The notes: generated from the sequence alone by a model not told the origin. DNA of 64,000 nt from Prochlorococcus sp. AG-409-O23 (GCA_003215355.1 QCKL01000004.1:37810-101809), one strand, 5' to 3'; shown: positions 11,012 through 21,405, counted from the first letter of the stretch. A program made the numbers and translations.

Positions 11012-11219
11012 AACTCCAAAACTACCTATTAATATATTTGTGTGCGTCTTTCCTCTGAGATCAGGAGAATTAAAAAAAATACCTCAAAGATAGTAACCAT
11101 TTAGACTATTAAAAAATAGGGAAATAAAACCTTCTAAATCTAGAATTCCCAGCTTCTAAAAAACAGATTGCGCAGGTTAGGCCTAATTCGCTTTAAGATT
11201 GGCAAAACTTCCATAGATC

Positions 11220-13133
11220 ATGAATCAACGTTGGCGAACCATTGCTTTATGGCTACTGCCTATAGGGATGGCGCTACTTCTCGCCTGGCAAATATTTGGA
11301 GCCAACCAAACAACTACCCTTAATTCAAATGGAACAACTATTGCGCCAAGGAACACAGCAGTAGGGCGCATGAGCTATGGCAGATTCCTTGACTATGTTG
11401 AGGCAGGAAGAGTTACTTCTGTTGATATATATGACGGTGGACGGAATGCAGTCGTTGAAGCTATAGACCCTGAGCTTGACAACCGTGTACAAAGAATACG
11501 AGTTGACTTGCCAGGACTAGAACCAGAATTAATAAACAATCTAAAACAAGAAGGAATTAGCTTTGATATACATCCACCAAGAACATCACCGCCTGCGATG
11601 GGAATTCTTGGTAATTTACTTTTCCCAATCATATTAATTGGTGGTTTAATCCTTTTAGCAAGAAGATCAAATTCTATGCCTGGTGGGCCAGGACAAGCAA
11701 TGCAATTTGGAAAAACCAAAGCAAGGTTTGCTATGGAAGCAGAGACAGGAGTGAAGTTTGATGACGTAGCTGGTGTATCTGAAGCAAAACAAGATCTTCA
11801 AGAAGTAGTTACATTCCTAAAACAGCCCGAAAGATTTACATCAGTAGGGGCACAAATCCCTAAAGGTGTTTTATTAGTAGGGCCTCCAGGAACTGGAAAG
11901 ACCCTATTAGCAAAAGCAATAGCTGGAGAGGCTGGAGTTCCATTCTTTTCACTATCTGGCTCTGAATTTGTTGAAATGTTTGTAGGTGTTGGGGCAAGTA
12001 GGGTTCGTGACTTATTCAAAAGAGCCAAAGAGAATAGCCCTTGCCTTATATTTATAGATGAAATCGATGCTGTAGGTAGACAACGGGGAGCAGGAATAGG
12101 AGGTGGCAATGACGAAAGGGAACAAACATTAAATCAACTTTTAACTGAAATGGATGGGTTTGAAGGTAATAGCGGAATTATTATTATTGCAGCGACAAAT
12201 AGGCCAGATGTTCTTGACTCAGCATTAATGAGACCAGGAAGATTCGACAGACAAGTAAGTGTTGACGCCCCTGATATAAAGGGTAGATTATCTATTCTAA
12301 AAGTACACTCACGCAATAAAAAACTAAGCGATAGTCTTTCACTTGAAAGTATTGCTAGAAGAACACCTGGCTTTACTGGTGCTGACCTTGCAAACCTTCT
12401 TAATGAAGCTGCAATACTTACAGCAAGAAGACATAAAAATGAAATTAGTCTTTTAGAGATTGACGATGCAGTAGACCGAATAATTGCGGGAATGGAAGGC
12501 CAACCACTTACTGATGGCAGAAGCAAACGGCTTATTGCCTATCATGAAGTCGGACATGCACTAATAGGAACTCTCGTAAAGGCGCATGACCCAGTTCAGA
12601 AAGTTACGCTTATTCCTCGCGGACAAGCGAAGGGACTTACGTGGTTTTCTCCTGACGATGACCAAATGTTAGTTAGTAGAGCACAGCTAAAAGCGAGAAT
12701 AATGGGGGCTCTAGGTGGAAGAGCCGCTGAAGATGTTGTATTTGGGAGAGCAGAAGTAACAACAGGAGCGGGAGGTGATATTCAGCAAGTTGCATCTATG
12801 GCTCGTCAAATGGTAACTAAATTTGGAATGAGTGACTTGGGCCCAATGTCACTTGAAGGAGATAGCCAGGAAGTATTTCTTGGTAGAGATTTAATGACTC
12901 GTAATGATATTTCTGATGCTATTGCCAAACAGATTGATGAACAAGTGAGGGATATGGTTAAACTCTGCTATAAGCAGACATTCTCAATCGTTGAGAACCA
13001 TAGAGAAGCAATGGATAAATTAGTGGATATGCTGATTGAAAAAGAAACCATGAATGGCGATGAGTTTTGTGAAATTCTTAGCGAATTCACTGAAATTCCT
13101 CAAAAAGAAAGAACAGTACCTGTGCTCAATTAG
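11220..13133 (+). CDS. ftsH: ATP-dependent zinc metalloprotease FtsH
   Basis: [46 protein letters not shown], zinc site HEVGH. Confidence 0.97.
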   Translation: MNQRWRTIALWLLPIGMALLLAWQIFGANQTTTLNSNGTTIAPRNTAVGRMSYGRFLDYVEAGRVTSVDIYDGGRNAVVEAIDPELDNRVQRIRVDLPGLEPELINNLKQEGISFDIHPPRTSPPAMGILGNLLFPIILIGGLILLARRSNSMPGGPGQAMQFGKTKARFAMEAETGVKFDDVAGVSEAKQDLQEVVTFLKQPERFTSVGAQIPKGVLLVGPPGTGKTLLAKAIAGEAGVPFFSLSGSEFVEMFVGVGASRVRDLFKRAKENSPCLIFIDEIDAVGRQRGAGIGGGNDEREQTLNQLLTEMDGFEGNSGIIIIAATNRPDVLDSALMRPGRFDRQVSVDAPDIKGRLSILKVHSRNKKLSDSLSLESIARRTPGFTGADLANLLNEAAILTARRHKNEISLLEIDDAVDRIIAGMEGQPLTDGRSKRLIAYHEVGHALIGTLVKAHDPVQKVTLIPRGQAKGLTWFSPDDDQMLVSRAQLKARIMGALGGRAAEDVVFGRAEVTTGAGGDIQQVASMARQMVTKFGMSDLGPMSLEGDSQEVFLGRDLMTRNDISDAIAKQIDEQVRDMVKLCYKQTFSIVENHREAMDKLVDMLIEKETMNGDEFCEILSEFTEIPQKERTVPVLN

Positions 13134-13224
13134 CAAGTGATAATTTATAGATTTTTCAATGATAGTGAAAATTAAGTAATTATAGTTTTGATGAAAAAGT
13201 GAGTATTCATTGATATATCATCTC

Positions 13225-13836
13225 TTATACAGGGTTTACAGGCCTTTTGTTCAAAACCGAGTCAATAATTCCATAAGCGACAGCCTCAGTAGGTGACATA
13301 AAGAAATCTCTATCTGTATCTTCTTGAATTCTAGAAATTGGCTGACCTGTTCTAGCTGCAAGTTCTTGATTTAATCTATCTTTTAAAAATAAGATTTCAT
13401 CAGCTTGAATCCTAATATCACTAGCTTGACCACGGGCACCTCCTAGAGGTTGGTGAATCATTATTCTCGAATGCTGGAGACTGCTGCGTTTACCCTTAGT
13501 ACCGGCACAAAGCAAAAAAGCACCCATGCTTGCAGCAAGGCCAACACAGACAGTATGTATGTCAGGCTTTACATGTTGCATCGTGTCGAATATTCCTAAG
13601 CCGTCATAAACAGAACCCCCAGGAGAATTGATGTACAGGTAAATATCTTTTTCAGGATCCTCAGCTTCTAGGAACAGCATTTGAGCAACAACTCGGTTAG
13701 CAGAATCACTAGTGACGGGCTCGCCAAGAAAAATTATCCTTTCCCTAAGAAGTCTTGAGTAAATATCAAAGGCCCTTTCACCTCGGCCCGACTCTTCAAT
13801 CACTATCGGGATCATTTTGGTTTGATCGGTTTCCAC
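13225..13836 (-). CDS. clpP: ATP-dependent Clp protease proteolytic subunit
   Basis: [38 protein letters not shown] (Ser), [19 protein letters not shown] (His). Confidence 0.96.
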   Translation of the reverse strand: METDQTKMIPIVIEESGRGERAFDIYSRLLRERIIFLGEPVTSDSANRVVAQMLFLEAEDPEKDIYLYINSPGGSVYDGLGIFDTMQHVKPDIHTVCVGLAASMGAFLLCAGTKGKRSSLQHSRIMIHQPLGGARGQASDIRIQADEILFLKDRLNQELAARTGQPISRIQEDTDRDFFMSPTEAVAYGIIDSVLNKRPVNPV

Positions 13837-13896
13837 GATCTTAACGGTGGAATGAGTGGAGCTAAGGTCAATTAAGAATCAGATCAGGCCAGGCAC

Positions 13897-14628
13897 TTGA
13901 ATGAGCGAAAGACCATCTCAGACAGCAAGCGTGCCTTCCACCATGCGTTCCCTTACGTAATACCACCTTTATACAGACGTTTGGCAGACGAACTACTAGT
14001 AGAGCTACACCTTCTAAGCCGTCAAAAGGCATTTAAAACAAACCTGCTTTTTGCAGTGGGACTATGTCAAGTATTTGATTCCTTTACGCGTGGGTACAAA
14101 CCCATAAATCATCTGCACAACCTTTTTGAAGCATTGTGCAAGAGCAATGGATTTGAACCAATCCAACTAAGGAATCAATCCGAGGGGGCTCTAGCCATAG
14201 TTAGAGAGCATTCAATTGAAGACGTAAAACATTGGCTAATGAAAAAGGGAGAAGGTGCTCCTTCGGCCTTGGCTGGAGACATCAAAGCTTTAAGCGACTC
14301 TGGATTGCATTATTCACGCCTTATGCCTATAGGAATACTAAATATCCTCTCATCTGCAAAAGTAAAAGATTCATTTGATCTAAAGATAATTGAGGAGTTT
14401 GCAGTGAAAATTAGCTGTGAAATTGGCTACTCATCAATAAGAGTGGAAAAAGATTTAAACCTATACAAGGCCAGCCAGGAAAAGCTAGATCAAGCAATTG
14501 AACTTATGAATGAAACACTAGAGTCAGAAAGAAGAAAAAGAGAAAAATACATAAATACTGAATCTGCAGAGGATAAAAAAATATCTCCAAACTCAGAGAT
14601 AAGCGAAGGCACAGTTAAGGCTAGCTAA
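13897..14628 (+). CDS. Photosystem II biogenesis protein Psp29/Thf1
   Basis: KRAFHHAFPYVIPPLYRRLADELLVELHLLSRQKAFKTNLLFAVGLCQVFDSFTRGY matches the Psb29/Thf1 family. Confidence 0.9.
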   Translation: MNERKTISDSKRAFHHAFPYVIPPLYRRLADELLVELHLLSRQKAFKTNLLFAVGLCQVFDSFTRGYKPINHLHNLFEALCKSNGFEPIQLRNQSEGALAIVREHSIEDVKHWLMKKGEGAPSALAGDIKALSDSGLHYSRLMPIGILNILSSAKVKDSFDLKIIEEFAVKISCEIGYSSIRVEKDLNLYKASQEKLDQAIELMNETLESERRKREKYINTESAEDKKISPNSEISEGTVKAS

Positions 14629-14664
14629 TCATTGCAGCAGCCAGCCATAAGCCATGAGAATGCT

Positions 14665-14841
14665 TCAGCCCGAATTGCTTTGACCTTTTTTTCTCCTTCT
14701 ACGATCCTTCCAGTCAACAAAGGAAAGATAAGCCACGGAAACACTTACAAAAACAAGAAGAAAGGCAGCTATTGCCGATAACAAGCTACTTGTCGATGCA
14801 ATGTGTAAAGACCGAGCGATATCAAAAATTGATTGATCCAT
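14665..14841 (-). CDS. Small single-TM protein with strongly basic C-tail (58 aa)
   Basis: Hand translation: [58 protein letters not shown]; below ORF-track cutoff; TM helix followed by WKDRRRRKK. Confidence 0.6.
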   Translation of the reverse strand: MDQSIFDIARSLHIASTSSLLSAIAAFLLVFVSVSVAYLSFVDWKDRRRRKKGQSNSG

Positions 14842-14994
14842 CTCCGTTCCGGCCCCAAACCACCATTGATATGGAAAGAGTAAAAACAGCTGCTAGGGCA
14901 GCCCATGCGAAGGTGAACAACATAGATCTTAGGCTCGAATACAAGACAGCCTATAGGCTTGAACAAGGTTACACGTCACTGCGGCTTATCAGTT

Positions 14995-15291
14995 ATGACG
15001 TTCGCTAGTCCAACAACTTCATCAGTCCTAGAAAGGTCACAAGAAACCCAAAGTTATCCTGAAGCACGAGTAATAGTGCTTGACGACGACATAAACACAT
15101 TTGAACACGTTGTTAGTTGTCTACGAAAAATCATCCCTGGCATGAGCGAAGAAAAAGCTTGGGAACTGGCAAACAAAGTTGATCGAGATGGTTCAGCAGA
15201 AGTATGGCGCGGTCCACTTGAGCAAGCTGAGCTATATCACCAACAACTATCAAGTGAAGGTTTGACGATGGCTCCACTTGAGCGATGCTGA
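14995..15291 (+). CDS. clpS: ATP-dependent Clp protease adaptor ClpS
   Basis: ARVIVLDDDINTFEHVVSCLRKIIPGMSEEKAWELANKVDRDGSAEVWRGPLEQAELYHQQLSSEGLTMAPLE. Confidence 0.9.
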   Translation: MTFASPTTSSVLERSQETQSYPEARVIVLDDDINTFEHVVSCLRKIIPGMSEEKAWELANKVDRDGSAEVWRGPLEQAELYHQQLSSEGLTMAPLERC

Positions 15292-15376
15292 AATTAACTT
15301 AAAAATCAAATAAATATTTCTCGATACTCTAGTATATTAAAGGCATCTCGTATAGAGTAAATTTACAGGATAGCCC

Positions 15377-15403
15377 AATATTTATTAATGATAGATAAAT
15401 ATT
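15377..15403. terminator. Possible bidirectional terminator hairpin between convergent genes
   Basis: AATATTTAT ... ATAAATATT, 9-bp perfect arms, 9-nt loop, between clpS (+) and the 15416 ORF (-). Confidence 0.3.
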
Positions 15404-15415
15404 AAACGAAATAGT

Positions 15416-15634
15416 TTATAAAGTCCTTGATGATTTAAGAATGAGAATATCCTCTGTAAGTAAACGTCTTGACTGAGCATTAAAAACATATCTAACAACT
15501 TTGCCAGGGCAGAGGGCAAGCCCACGTACATCCCTGCCGTGAGCCTCGACAGTGAGAACCTTTGCACTGGGACCAAAACCCTGATTTAAAGGCCCAGAGA
15601 CCCTCATCCTCAAGGATTCTGTAGATTGAAGCAT
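15416..15634 (-). CDS. Conserved hypothetical protein
   Basis: ORF of 72 aa: MLQSTESLRMRVSGPLNQGFGPSAKVLTVEAHGRDVRGLALCPGKVVRYVFNAQSRRLLTEDI... Confidence 0.6.
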   Translation of the reverse strand: MLQSTESLRMRVSGPLNQGFGPSAKVLTVEAHGRDVRGLALCPGKVVRYVFNAQSRRLLTEDILILKSSRTL

Positions 15635-15706
15635 TAAATCGCAAGACTCATATGTTTGTCGTAGCTACTAAGGCTAATTTCGACCAGTCCTGATAAATAA
15701 AGCGAA

Positions 15707-15988
15707 GTGGGTAGAGTAGTCATTACACACAGCACTTATTTAAAGGGTCTTATCCCACACCTCAAGAAGTTGGTGCTTGAATCAGGAATAAAGACAATAA
15801 CTCCAGGGAAGATCTCAAGAGTTAAAGGTAGAAGTGATACCTTACAACTCAGGATAACTACCTCTATAAGAGGCGGTTACAAGCTTATAGCAAGAAAAGG
15901 GTCATCAGCTCAAGAGATTTTTATCGTGACAACGTTGAGTGAAGAAGAGCTTAGAAAAATAATGTTAAATAAATTGAGATTATTGTAA
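15707..15988 (+). CDS. DUF2103-like protein
   Basis: MGRVVITHSTYLKGLIPHLKKLVLESGIKTITPGKISRVKGRSDTLQLRITTSIRGGYKLIARKGSSAQEIFIVT. Confidence 0.65.
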   Translation: MGRVVITHSTYLKGLIPHLKKLVLESGIKTITPGKISRVKGRSDTLQLRITTSIRGGYKLIARKGSSAQEIFIVTTLSEEELRKIMLNKLRLL

Positions 15989-16001
15989 TTATGGTTAACA
16001 A

Positions 16002-16148
16002 CTAGTCAGGCTGAAAATTATAATCATTTGGAAAGGATGTAACCTTTAATTTATTAACCTTAGCAACTGAATCAGCCATTTCTCTTGTTAGTTGCTCCTT
16101 TATTGCAGACATGGCATCGTCCAAAGGGCATTGATTGTTCTTCTTCAT
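16002..16148 (-). CDS. Small hypothetical protein (48 aa)
   Basis: Hand translation: MKKNNQCPLDDAMSAIKEQLTREMADSVAKVNKLKVTSFPNDYNFQPD*; below ORF-track cutoff. Confidence 0.4.
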   Translation of the reverse strand: MKKNNQCPLDDAMSAIKEQLTREMADSVAKVNKLKVTSFPNDYNFQPD

Positions 16149-16314
16149 TCCTGCCGAGAATCTAAAGCCATTTAAGCTCCTAAATATGTAAATGCACTAT
16201 ATGTAACAACGAAACAATATTAAGTTAATATAATCATAAATGACATTAACCAAATATAAAAAGAATTGTAAGTCTTTATTTAAAGATTATGATGTAGACG
16301 AATAACGAGCTGAA

Positions 16315-16638
16315 ATGAAGATTGGCCTACTATGTCTTTCTATGATTGTAACGACAGCGCCGGTATTAGCAGGTAATCGTCAACAAGTAGCAGAACTATG
16401 CAGATACCAAGCAAATTCTGTAAAGTGTATTAGTAATTTTAAAAGTCTACCTCCAATAGGTCAAGCAAATCGTTCGACTAGTTCAAAGCCAATATCTCTA
16501 GAGGTAATAAATTACACGTACGGTCAAAAAGACACTAAATCATCGAAATATAAGAACTACAAAAAAGGAATCAATAATCAAAGAGGCATAGCAATTAAAA
16601 CAAAGGCGTGGGGGGAAGATGAATGGTATGACTACTGA
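16315..16638 (+). CDS. Small secreted hypothetical protein
   Basis: N-terminal signal peptide MKIGLLCLSMIVTTAPVLAG; AELCRYQANSVKC motif. Confidence 0.6.
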   Translation: MKIGLLCLSMIVTTAPVLAGNRQQVAELCRYQANSVKCISNFKSLPPIGQANRSTSSKPISLEVINYTYGQKDTKSSKYKNYKKGINNQRGIAIKTKAWGEDEWYDY

Positions 16639-16657
16639 ATAAAGTAATAATTAATAG

Positions 16658-17062
16658 TCAAATAGCACAAAGATCCTTAATAAGTTTGTGCTCAAAACTT
16701 TCCGAAGGTTTAAACCAGCCTTTCCAGTTACTATTAATGCCTGTTAAATTAATTGATCGTGAAACACAATTTACTCCTATATACAAAGGTTTGTTCTCAT
16801 TATTAAGAGCTTGAACAACCTTGTTGCTATTCCTTCTTTTTATAATTGATAAATTAACTTCAAGTGGGCCATAATTTCTCCATACTGTTTTATTGGTGGA
16901 CAAAGTGGAAAACTGGGAGATAGGAAATATGTATGATCTGGAACATCCTTCATAATCACTGGCCGTTTTACATAAGCTGTGAATCTCATTGATGCTATGA
17001 GCTTTTACAGGAAATGCTGTGATATTAATAATTAAAATACCAATTAATATATAGCCTGGCAT
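16658..17062 (-). CDS. Small secreted hypothetical protein, possibly surface-adhesin-E-like
   Basis: Signal peptide MPGYILIGILIINITAFPVKAHS; LCKTASDYEGC; C-terminal YIGVNCVSRSINLTGINSNWKGW...HKLIKDLC. Confidence 0.6.
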   Translation of the reverse strand: MPGYILIGILIINITAFPVKAHSINEIHSLCKTASDYEGCSRSYIFPISQFSTLSTNKTVWRNYGPLEVNLSIIKRRNSNKVVQALNNENKPLYIGVNCVSRSINLTGINSNWKGWFKPSESFEHKLIKDLCAI

Positions 17063-17275
17063 GATTATAGGACGACATTAAAATTAATTATATAATAAAA
17101 TATAACCAGATAGCGGAAGAGTGTCAAGGGAGCTCATGTACATAAGTAAAAATCACGCGGTAAAGCAAATGCAATGATTAAAAAAAATGATTAGAAAAGA
17201 TTCCTGTTTGAAAAAATAATTAAAAACATGTTGAATTAGATATTATTTCGCTATATGATATAAAAAATAAAAAAT

Positions 17276-18322
17276 GTGTTAGCCAGCAAGATGGACGTCG
17301 CACCACCACAACAAAGGAAGTGCTCGGAATGCCAGAAAGTATTTTCTCTAAACATGTTCAGGCCTGATAAATTCATTTGTAGGTATTGTGAGAGTGGTCG
17401 TAATGCACCAATCATTAACAAGGAATTATCAACTGCATATTTATCAGAGTCAGAACTAGAATCAACAATTGAAGAAACACAACCCGTTATTGCTGAGATT
17501 AAAGTAGAATTAGATTCAAGTAGTCTTCAATCGATTAATCAAGTTAACACGATTTTTATAAACAATAATGAGGACTCAAATGAAATAGTTTCAAAGGCTA
17601 TCTATAAAGAATATGTCTATGAGGTAAACATAAGTCTAGGGTCAATAATAAGATGGTCAAAAGAAAATGATGGAATTGAAAAATTGGCAAATTGGTTACT
17701 TTCAAGGGAATACTCACAAAGGCTTATGATTAATTCTGATTCAATCAAAGTAAATACTGTTCATAAAGAATTAGTTTCTCTAATAGAAACGACAGATACT
17801 AATGTCACAATAATCAAAGCTTGTATTCGAACATTACTAAAATCGACACAGAAAAGAAGATTAGAGTTGATAAATTTTATTGAGTCATGCTTAGCAGGGG
17901 ACGAAACCAAAACTAACGCTATAAATATTTTAAAAGAAGATTTATTGAGAGAATCACAAGAATTAGGTTATCCTATACCAGTAATACCCATTAATGAAGA
18001 CAGACTAACCTTACCTCAAATCAACTTAAAAGGTGAAATCCAAAATTGTAGTAAGCAAACAACTATAATCAATCTTGTTAAACTTATAAACTCTGATGAC
18101 AAAATTATTGAAAGGAATCCTTTTGAAAAAGATGTAAAGTATTCTATTATAGATCTTTTAAATAAGAAATCAATACATCTAAACCCAGAAGATTTAGATA
18201 AATATTTAGAAGAAGGTATAAATCATGCATACAGAATATGTGGAATTAGTGAAAAAAATAAAGGCCTAAGTGATCCCAAGGGAATATCAGTGATCGATTT
18301 AACACATAGTAGTACTTATTAA
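17276..18322 (+). CDS. Hypothetical protein with N-terminal zinc-ribbon-like CxxC...CxxC (start may be 17291)
   Basis: ORF of 348 aa; KCSECQKVFSLNMFRPDKFICRYCESGR then long charged alpha-helical region. Confidence 0.65.
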   Translation: MLASKMDVAPPQQRKCSECQKVFSLNMFRPDKFICRYCESGRNAPIINKELSTAYLSESELESTIEETQPVIAEIKVELDSSSLQSINQVNTIFINNNEDSNEIVSKAIYKEYVYEVNISLGSIIRWSKENDGIEKLANWLLSREYSQRLMINSDSIKVNTVHKELVSLIETTDTNVTIIKACIRTLLKSTQKRRLELINFIESCLAGDETKTNAINILKEDLLRESQELGYPIPVIPINEDRLTLPQINLKGEIQNCSKQTTIINLVKLINSDDKIIERNPFEKDVKYSIIDLLNKKSIHLNPEDLDKYLEEGINHAYRICGISEKNKGLSDPKGISVIDLTHSSTY

Positions 18323-18627
18323 ATCTCATATTCAGATTCGAACTTCTCCAAGAGTTGCTTATATTTTACTAACTCGCCCTCAGATGCTTCAGCTACACCA
18401 ACAGAATCGTATAGGCTGGTAAGCATAAAGTAAGAAATCCTTGTACTTTCAAAGGCTGTTCTATATTCTTGCTGTATGTCCTCTTCCTCAATATCATTTA
18501 TCATAGCTGTAATGAGCTCTACATTCCTTTTTGCTGTAGCAATCTCTTTCTCAAGTTCTTTAGAAAGTTTGCGTCTCTTCTTAGGCATGTGAATTTCTGT
18601 ACTTAACTGATTCATCTTATTACACAA
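18319..18627 (-). CDS. Hypothetical coiled-coil-like protein
   Basis: ORF of 102 aa, KKRRKLSKELEKEIATAKRNVELITAMINDIEEEDIQQEYRTAFE; 3' end overlaps the convergent ORF. Confidence 0.55.
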   Translation of the reverse strand: MCNKMNQLSTEIHMPKKRRKLSKELEKEIATAKRNVELITAMINDIEEEDIQQEYRTAFESTRISYFMLTSLYDSVGVAEASEGELVKYKQLLEKFESEYEI

Positions 18628-18972
18628 GAATCATTGATAACAACTTCAACTAAACAAAAAAATGTATATTAAATATGCAGGCATGAAACAGTCGTTTGGT
18701 GCTATATTAATAGAATTTCTATTAACATTAAAAAGTATATTCTAAGATTAGTATATATAATGCTAATGCTTAATCCATCTACAATTTAAGTGTTATCTCA
18801 TTTACGGCAGTATAAGAGTACTAGTGCCGATTCTTCAACGGCTAAGGTTAGGGGGTAGAATTTTTATCAAATGAAGATTTAGATACCCGTGGGTAACCAA
18901 TTCAAAAACAAGATATATTTTATAGAATAGAACTAGATTTTCCTTATCGATGACGTTTTCAAAACCCTATGG

Positions 18973-19356
18973 ATGCCAAAGGAGGGGCAAGCAGTATTGA
19001 ACACACGTTCTAGAAAGTCCTCTGTGAATGATTCAGGTGGTCCCTCACTGCCATGGTGGGTTGAATTGTTGTTTGTACAAGTAGGTCTTCCGGATGGATT
19101 ACTCAGAAGAATACTTAAAACAAAGAAAAGACTTTCCTCATATAAACAGAAAAACAAAAAGCCTATTGCATATACATTAATAGCATTAGCCTTGGTAATC
19201 TACTTTCAACCTCTTACTAGGCAAGCAAAATACCATAATCAATGCGTTGCTTCATCAAAGGTCTTTATAAGTAAACAACCCAATATTGATTCCAATCCAA
19301 GCGAATCAGAGTTACAGGCATTGGCTAATAGATTCTGCAACGGAGGTTCGTTATAG
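18973..19356 (+). CDS. Hypothetical single-TM protein
   Basis: LPWWVELLFVQVGLPDGLLRRILKTKKR; TM IAYTLIALALVIYFQ; C-terminal RFCNGGSL. Confidence 0.6.
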   Translation: MPKEGQAVLNTRSRKSSVNDSGGPSLPWWVELLFVQVGLPDGLLRRILKTKKRLSSYKQKNKKPIAYTLIALALVIYFQPLTRQAKYHNQCVASSKVFISKQPNIDSNPSESELQALANRFCNGGSL

Positions 19357-19466
19357 TAGTAACTCAATACATTAAAATCTACTAATGCAATCTACATTAA
19401 AACAAAGATGCATATCTAATGAAATAACCCTAATGGATTAAATTACACGCAAACATTAAAAGTCTT

Positions 19467-19655
19467 ATGATGAATGACAAAGATATGATTGATTACTTTG
19501 ATTCAAATCTTGTTAAGATAATAAGTAACGACAAGGATTCATTCCTTCAAGTCTTGTTTGATTTAACTTCAGATGAAAAAATGCTTCAGCAAATAAGATG
19601 TTGGCCAGATGAAATTAAAATAATCATTGTCAAGAAATATCTTAATATCAATTAA
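19467..19655 (+). CDS. Small hypothetical protein
   Basis: ORF of 62 aa, MMNDKDMIDYFDSNLVKIISNDKDSFLQVLFDLTSDEKMLQQIRCWPDEIKIIIVKKYLNIN. Confidence 0.4.
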   Translation: MMNDKDMIDYFDSNLVKIISNDKDSFLQVLFDLTSDEKMLQQIRCWPDEIKIIIVKKYLNIN

Positions 19656-19703
19656 GTACTGTCTCTGAATTGATCTAATAATGGTCTAAAATTATAAATT
19701 AGA

Positions 19704-19865
19704 CTAATTTTTGTTGTGATTGTTTTTATTTAAGTTTCGAGCAAGAGGAATTGAAGATAATACAAAGCACAATACAAAGACAATGGCAATTACAATCACA
19801 CTATAATAAGTAAATGGAGAAAGCTCCATTTCGCCAAATTCAATAGAAAGAAAAGAACTTGTCAT
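19704..19865 (-). CDS. Small single-TM protein (53 aa)
   Basis: Hand translation: MTSSFLSIEFGEMELSPFTYYSVIVIAIVFVLCFVLSSIPLARNLNKNNHNKN*; below ORF-track cutoff. Confidence 0.5.
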   Translation of the reverse strand: MTSSFLSIEFGEMELSPFTYYSVIVIAIVFVLCFVLSSIPLARNLNKNNHNKN

Positions 19866-19971
19866 TGCTTTTGAAACAAATGATTAAAGCTTAATATTTG
19901 AGTTTTGGATTTATTATCATTTAATATTAGCTCACCGATACAAAACAGTAATAGCATTTAAACAATGCTAA

Positions 19972-21405
19972 TTAATCTAGTAAGGGTGGAATATTTCCTC
20001 CACTACGATAACTCCATATATCATTACTCATAGCCGAACTAGATGCATCTCCAGATGTCATAGCCTTTAGTTGATCAATAGTTAAATCTCCTCCTATATA
20101 GACTGCTTCTAGAGAATCGTTGGCAAAAATGCCAATACCGTTTACATCTCTTGATTTAGTATTCTCAAATTTTAGGTCGGAGCTGAAAACACCAAGGATT
20201 TTTATTTGATCAATAGTATCTAAACCTTCTATATAATCTGCTTTTTGATGATTCGAATTATTATGATTTTTTCCATACCACCAATTAGATAAGTAATGAT
20301 CAGACTTTATGACAACTAAATCAGAATTCCCATCTCTTTCTGATTTAAATGTGTTCCATCCGAAATCACCATGTAGTTCATCAGCTCCAGAACCTCCTTG
20401 AATAATATCCCTGCCATTTCCACCATGAATTAGATCATCTCCATCACCACCATCTAAGACGTCCCAACCAGCTAATCCACGCAAAGAATCATTTTGATCA
20501 CTCCCCTTAATTAAGGAGCCAACTCTTGAATCAAGCGCACGATAGAAGGCTGACTCAGATTGCTTTGCTTGTAAATAAGACTCATTATTATCTGCAGCTA
20601 CAACACGTTTGACAGTTATGTTATCTAACCAGGTGCTTGCATTAATCTCTAAATTATTAGGATAATATATATCCATTGATTCAGTTTTATTAGGCTCATC
20701 TACTTCAATATATTGACTAATTATTTCTTCTATGCCTACAGATCCTTTCCAGCTAAAGCTATTGAAAGCCAACCTTTCATCACCCCATATATCTTTTAAA
20801 GCATTTACGTCATTGTTGCTAAATTCATGTGGCCATAATGATCCCATTGGACTTCTATACGCCATGACAGTTTCTTCCGGATACGCACTCGACCAAGGTG
20901 AAGTTATCCCTTCAAGAACATCTCCATCATTGTCATCAAAAGGGTGTTCAAGTCCTAATGAATGGCCAAACTCATGTAGTAATGCATAACGGAGATAGTC
21001 ATTCTGTCCGTTAAAAGCAGGTTTATTAATATATAACTCCCACCAATTTCGTGACAAGCTTGAGTTCGTTACGGCAAGACCAAGAATTGAATCACTAGAA
21101 TCACCTATTGATATTTCACTATCATAATAAATAGATATATCACTCTTACCCCGATCTTCTACGAAATAGAAATCCAGATTAATGTCATTACTTAATTTCG
21201 AAAGAGATTTAAAAAAGAATCTTTGATCCGATTCGTCGATAGGTAGACTGTTAATTATTTGCTTCCCAAATCCACCACCACTAACTTCAACATCGCCTCC
21301 AGCATGATGAAGGTAAATGTGCAATGCCTCTCCGTTCTCAACTAAACCTTTTGAAAAGGTAGACATCAATTCAGAAATAAGTTCTTCGCTAGAAATTGAA
21401 CGCAT
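19972..21405 (-). CDS. RTX-type secreted metzincin metalloprotease (serralysin/matrixin-like)
   Basis: Zinc site LLHEFGHSLGLEHP, Met-turn TVMAYRSP, RTX nonapeptides LDGGDGDDLIHGGNGRDIIQGGSGADELHGD; no N-terminal signal peptide. Confidence 0.85.
   Translation of the reverse strand: MRSISSEELISELMSTFSKGLVENGEALHIYLHHAGGDVEVSGGGFGKQIINSLPIDESDQRFFFKSLSKLSNDINLDFYFVEDRGKSDISIYYDSEISIGDSSDSILGLAVTNSSLSRNWWELYINKPAFNGQNDYLRYALLHEFGHSLGLEHPFDDNDGDVLEGITSPWSSAYPEETVMAYRSPMGSLWPHEFSNNDVNALKDIWGDERLAFNSFSWKGSVGIEEIISQYIEVDEPNKTESMDIYYPNNLEINASTWLDNITVKRVVAADNNESYLQAKQSESAFYRALDSRVGSLIKGSDQNDSLRGLAGWDVLDGGDGDDLIHGGNGRDIIQGGSGADELHGDFGWNTFKSERDGNSDLVVIKSDHYLSNWWYGKNHNNSNHQKADYIEGLDTIDQIKILGVFSSDLKFENTKSRDVNGIGIFANDSLEAVYIGGDLTIDQLKAMTSGDASSSAMSNDIWSYRSGGNIPPLLD

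Noticed and set aside
11393-12526. Three minus-strand ORFs (70-130 aa) in ftsH
   Set aside because: Antisense shadows of ftsH.
18800-18960. Possible tRNA-like segment (GATTC / TTCAACGG)
   Set aside because: No cloverleaf with acceptor stem and anticodon arm could be drawn.
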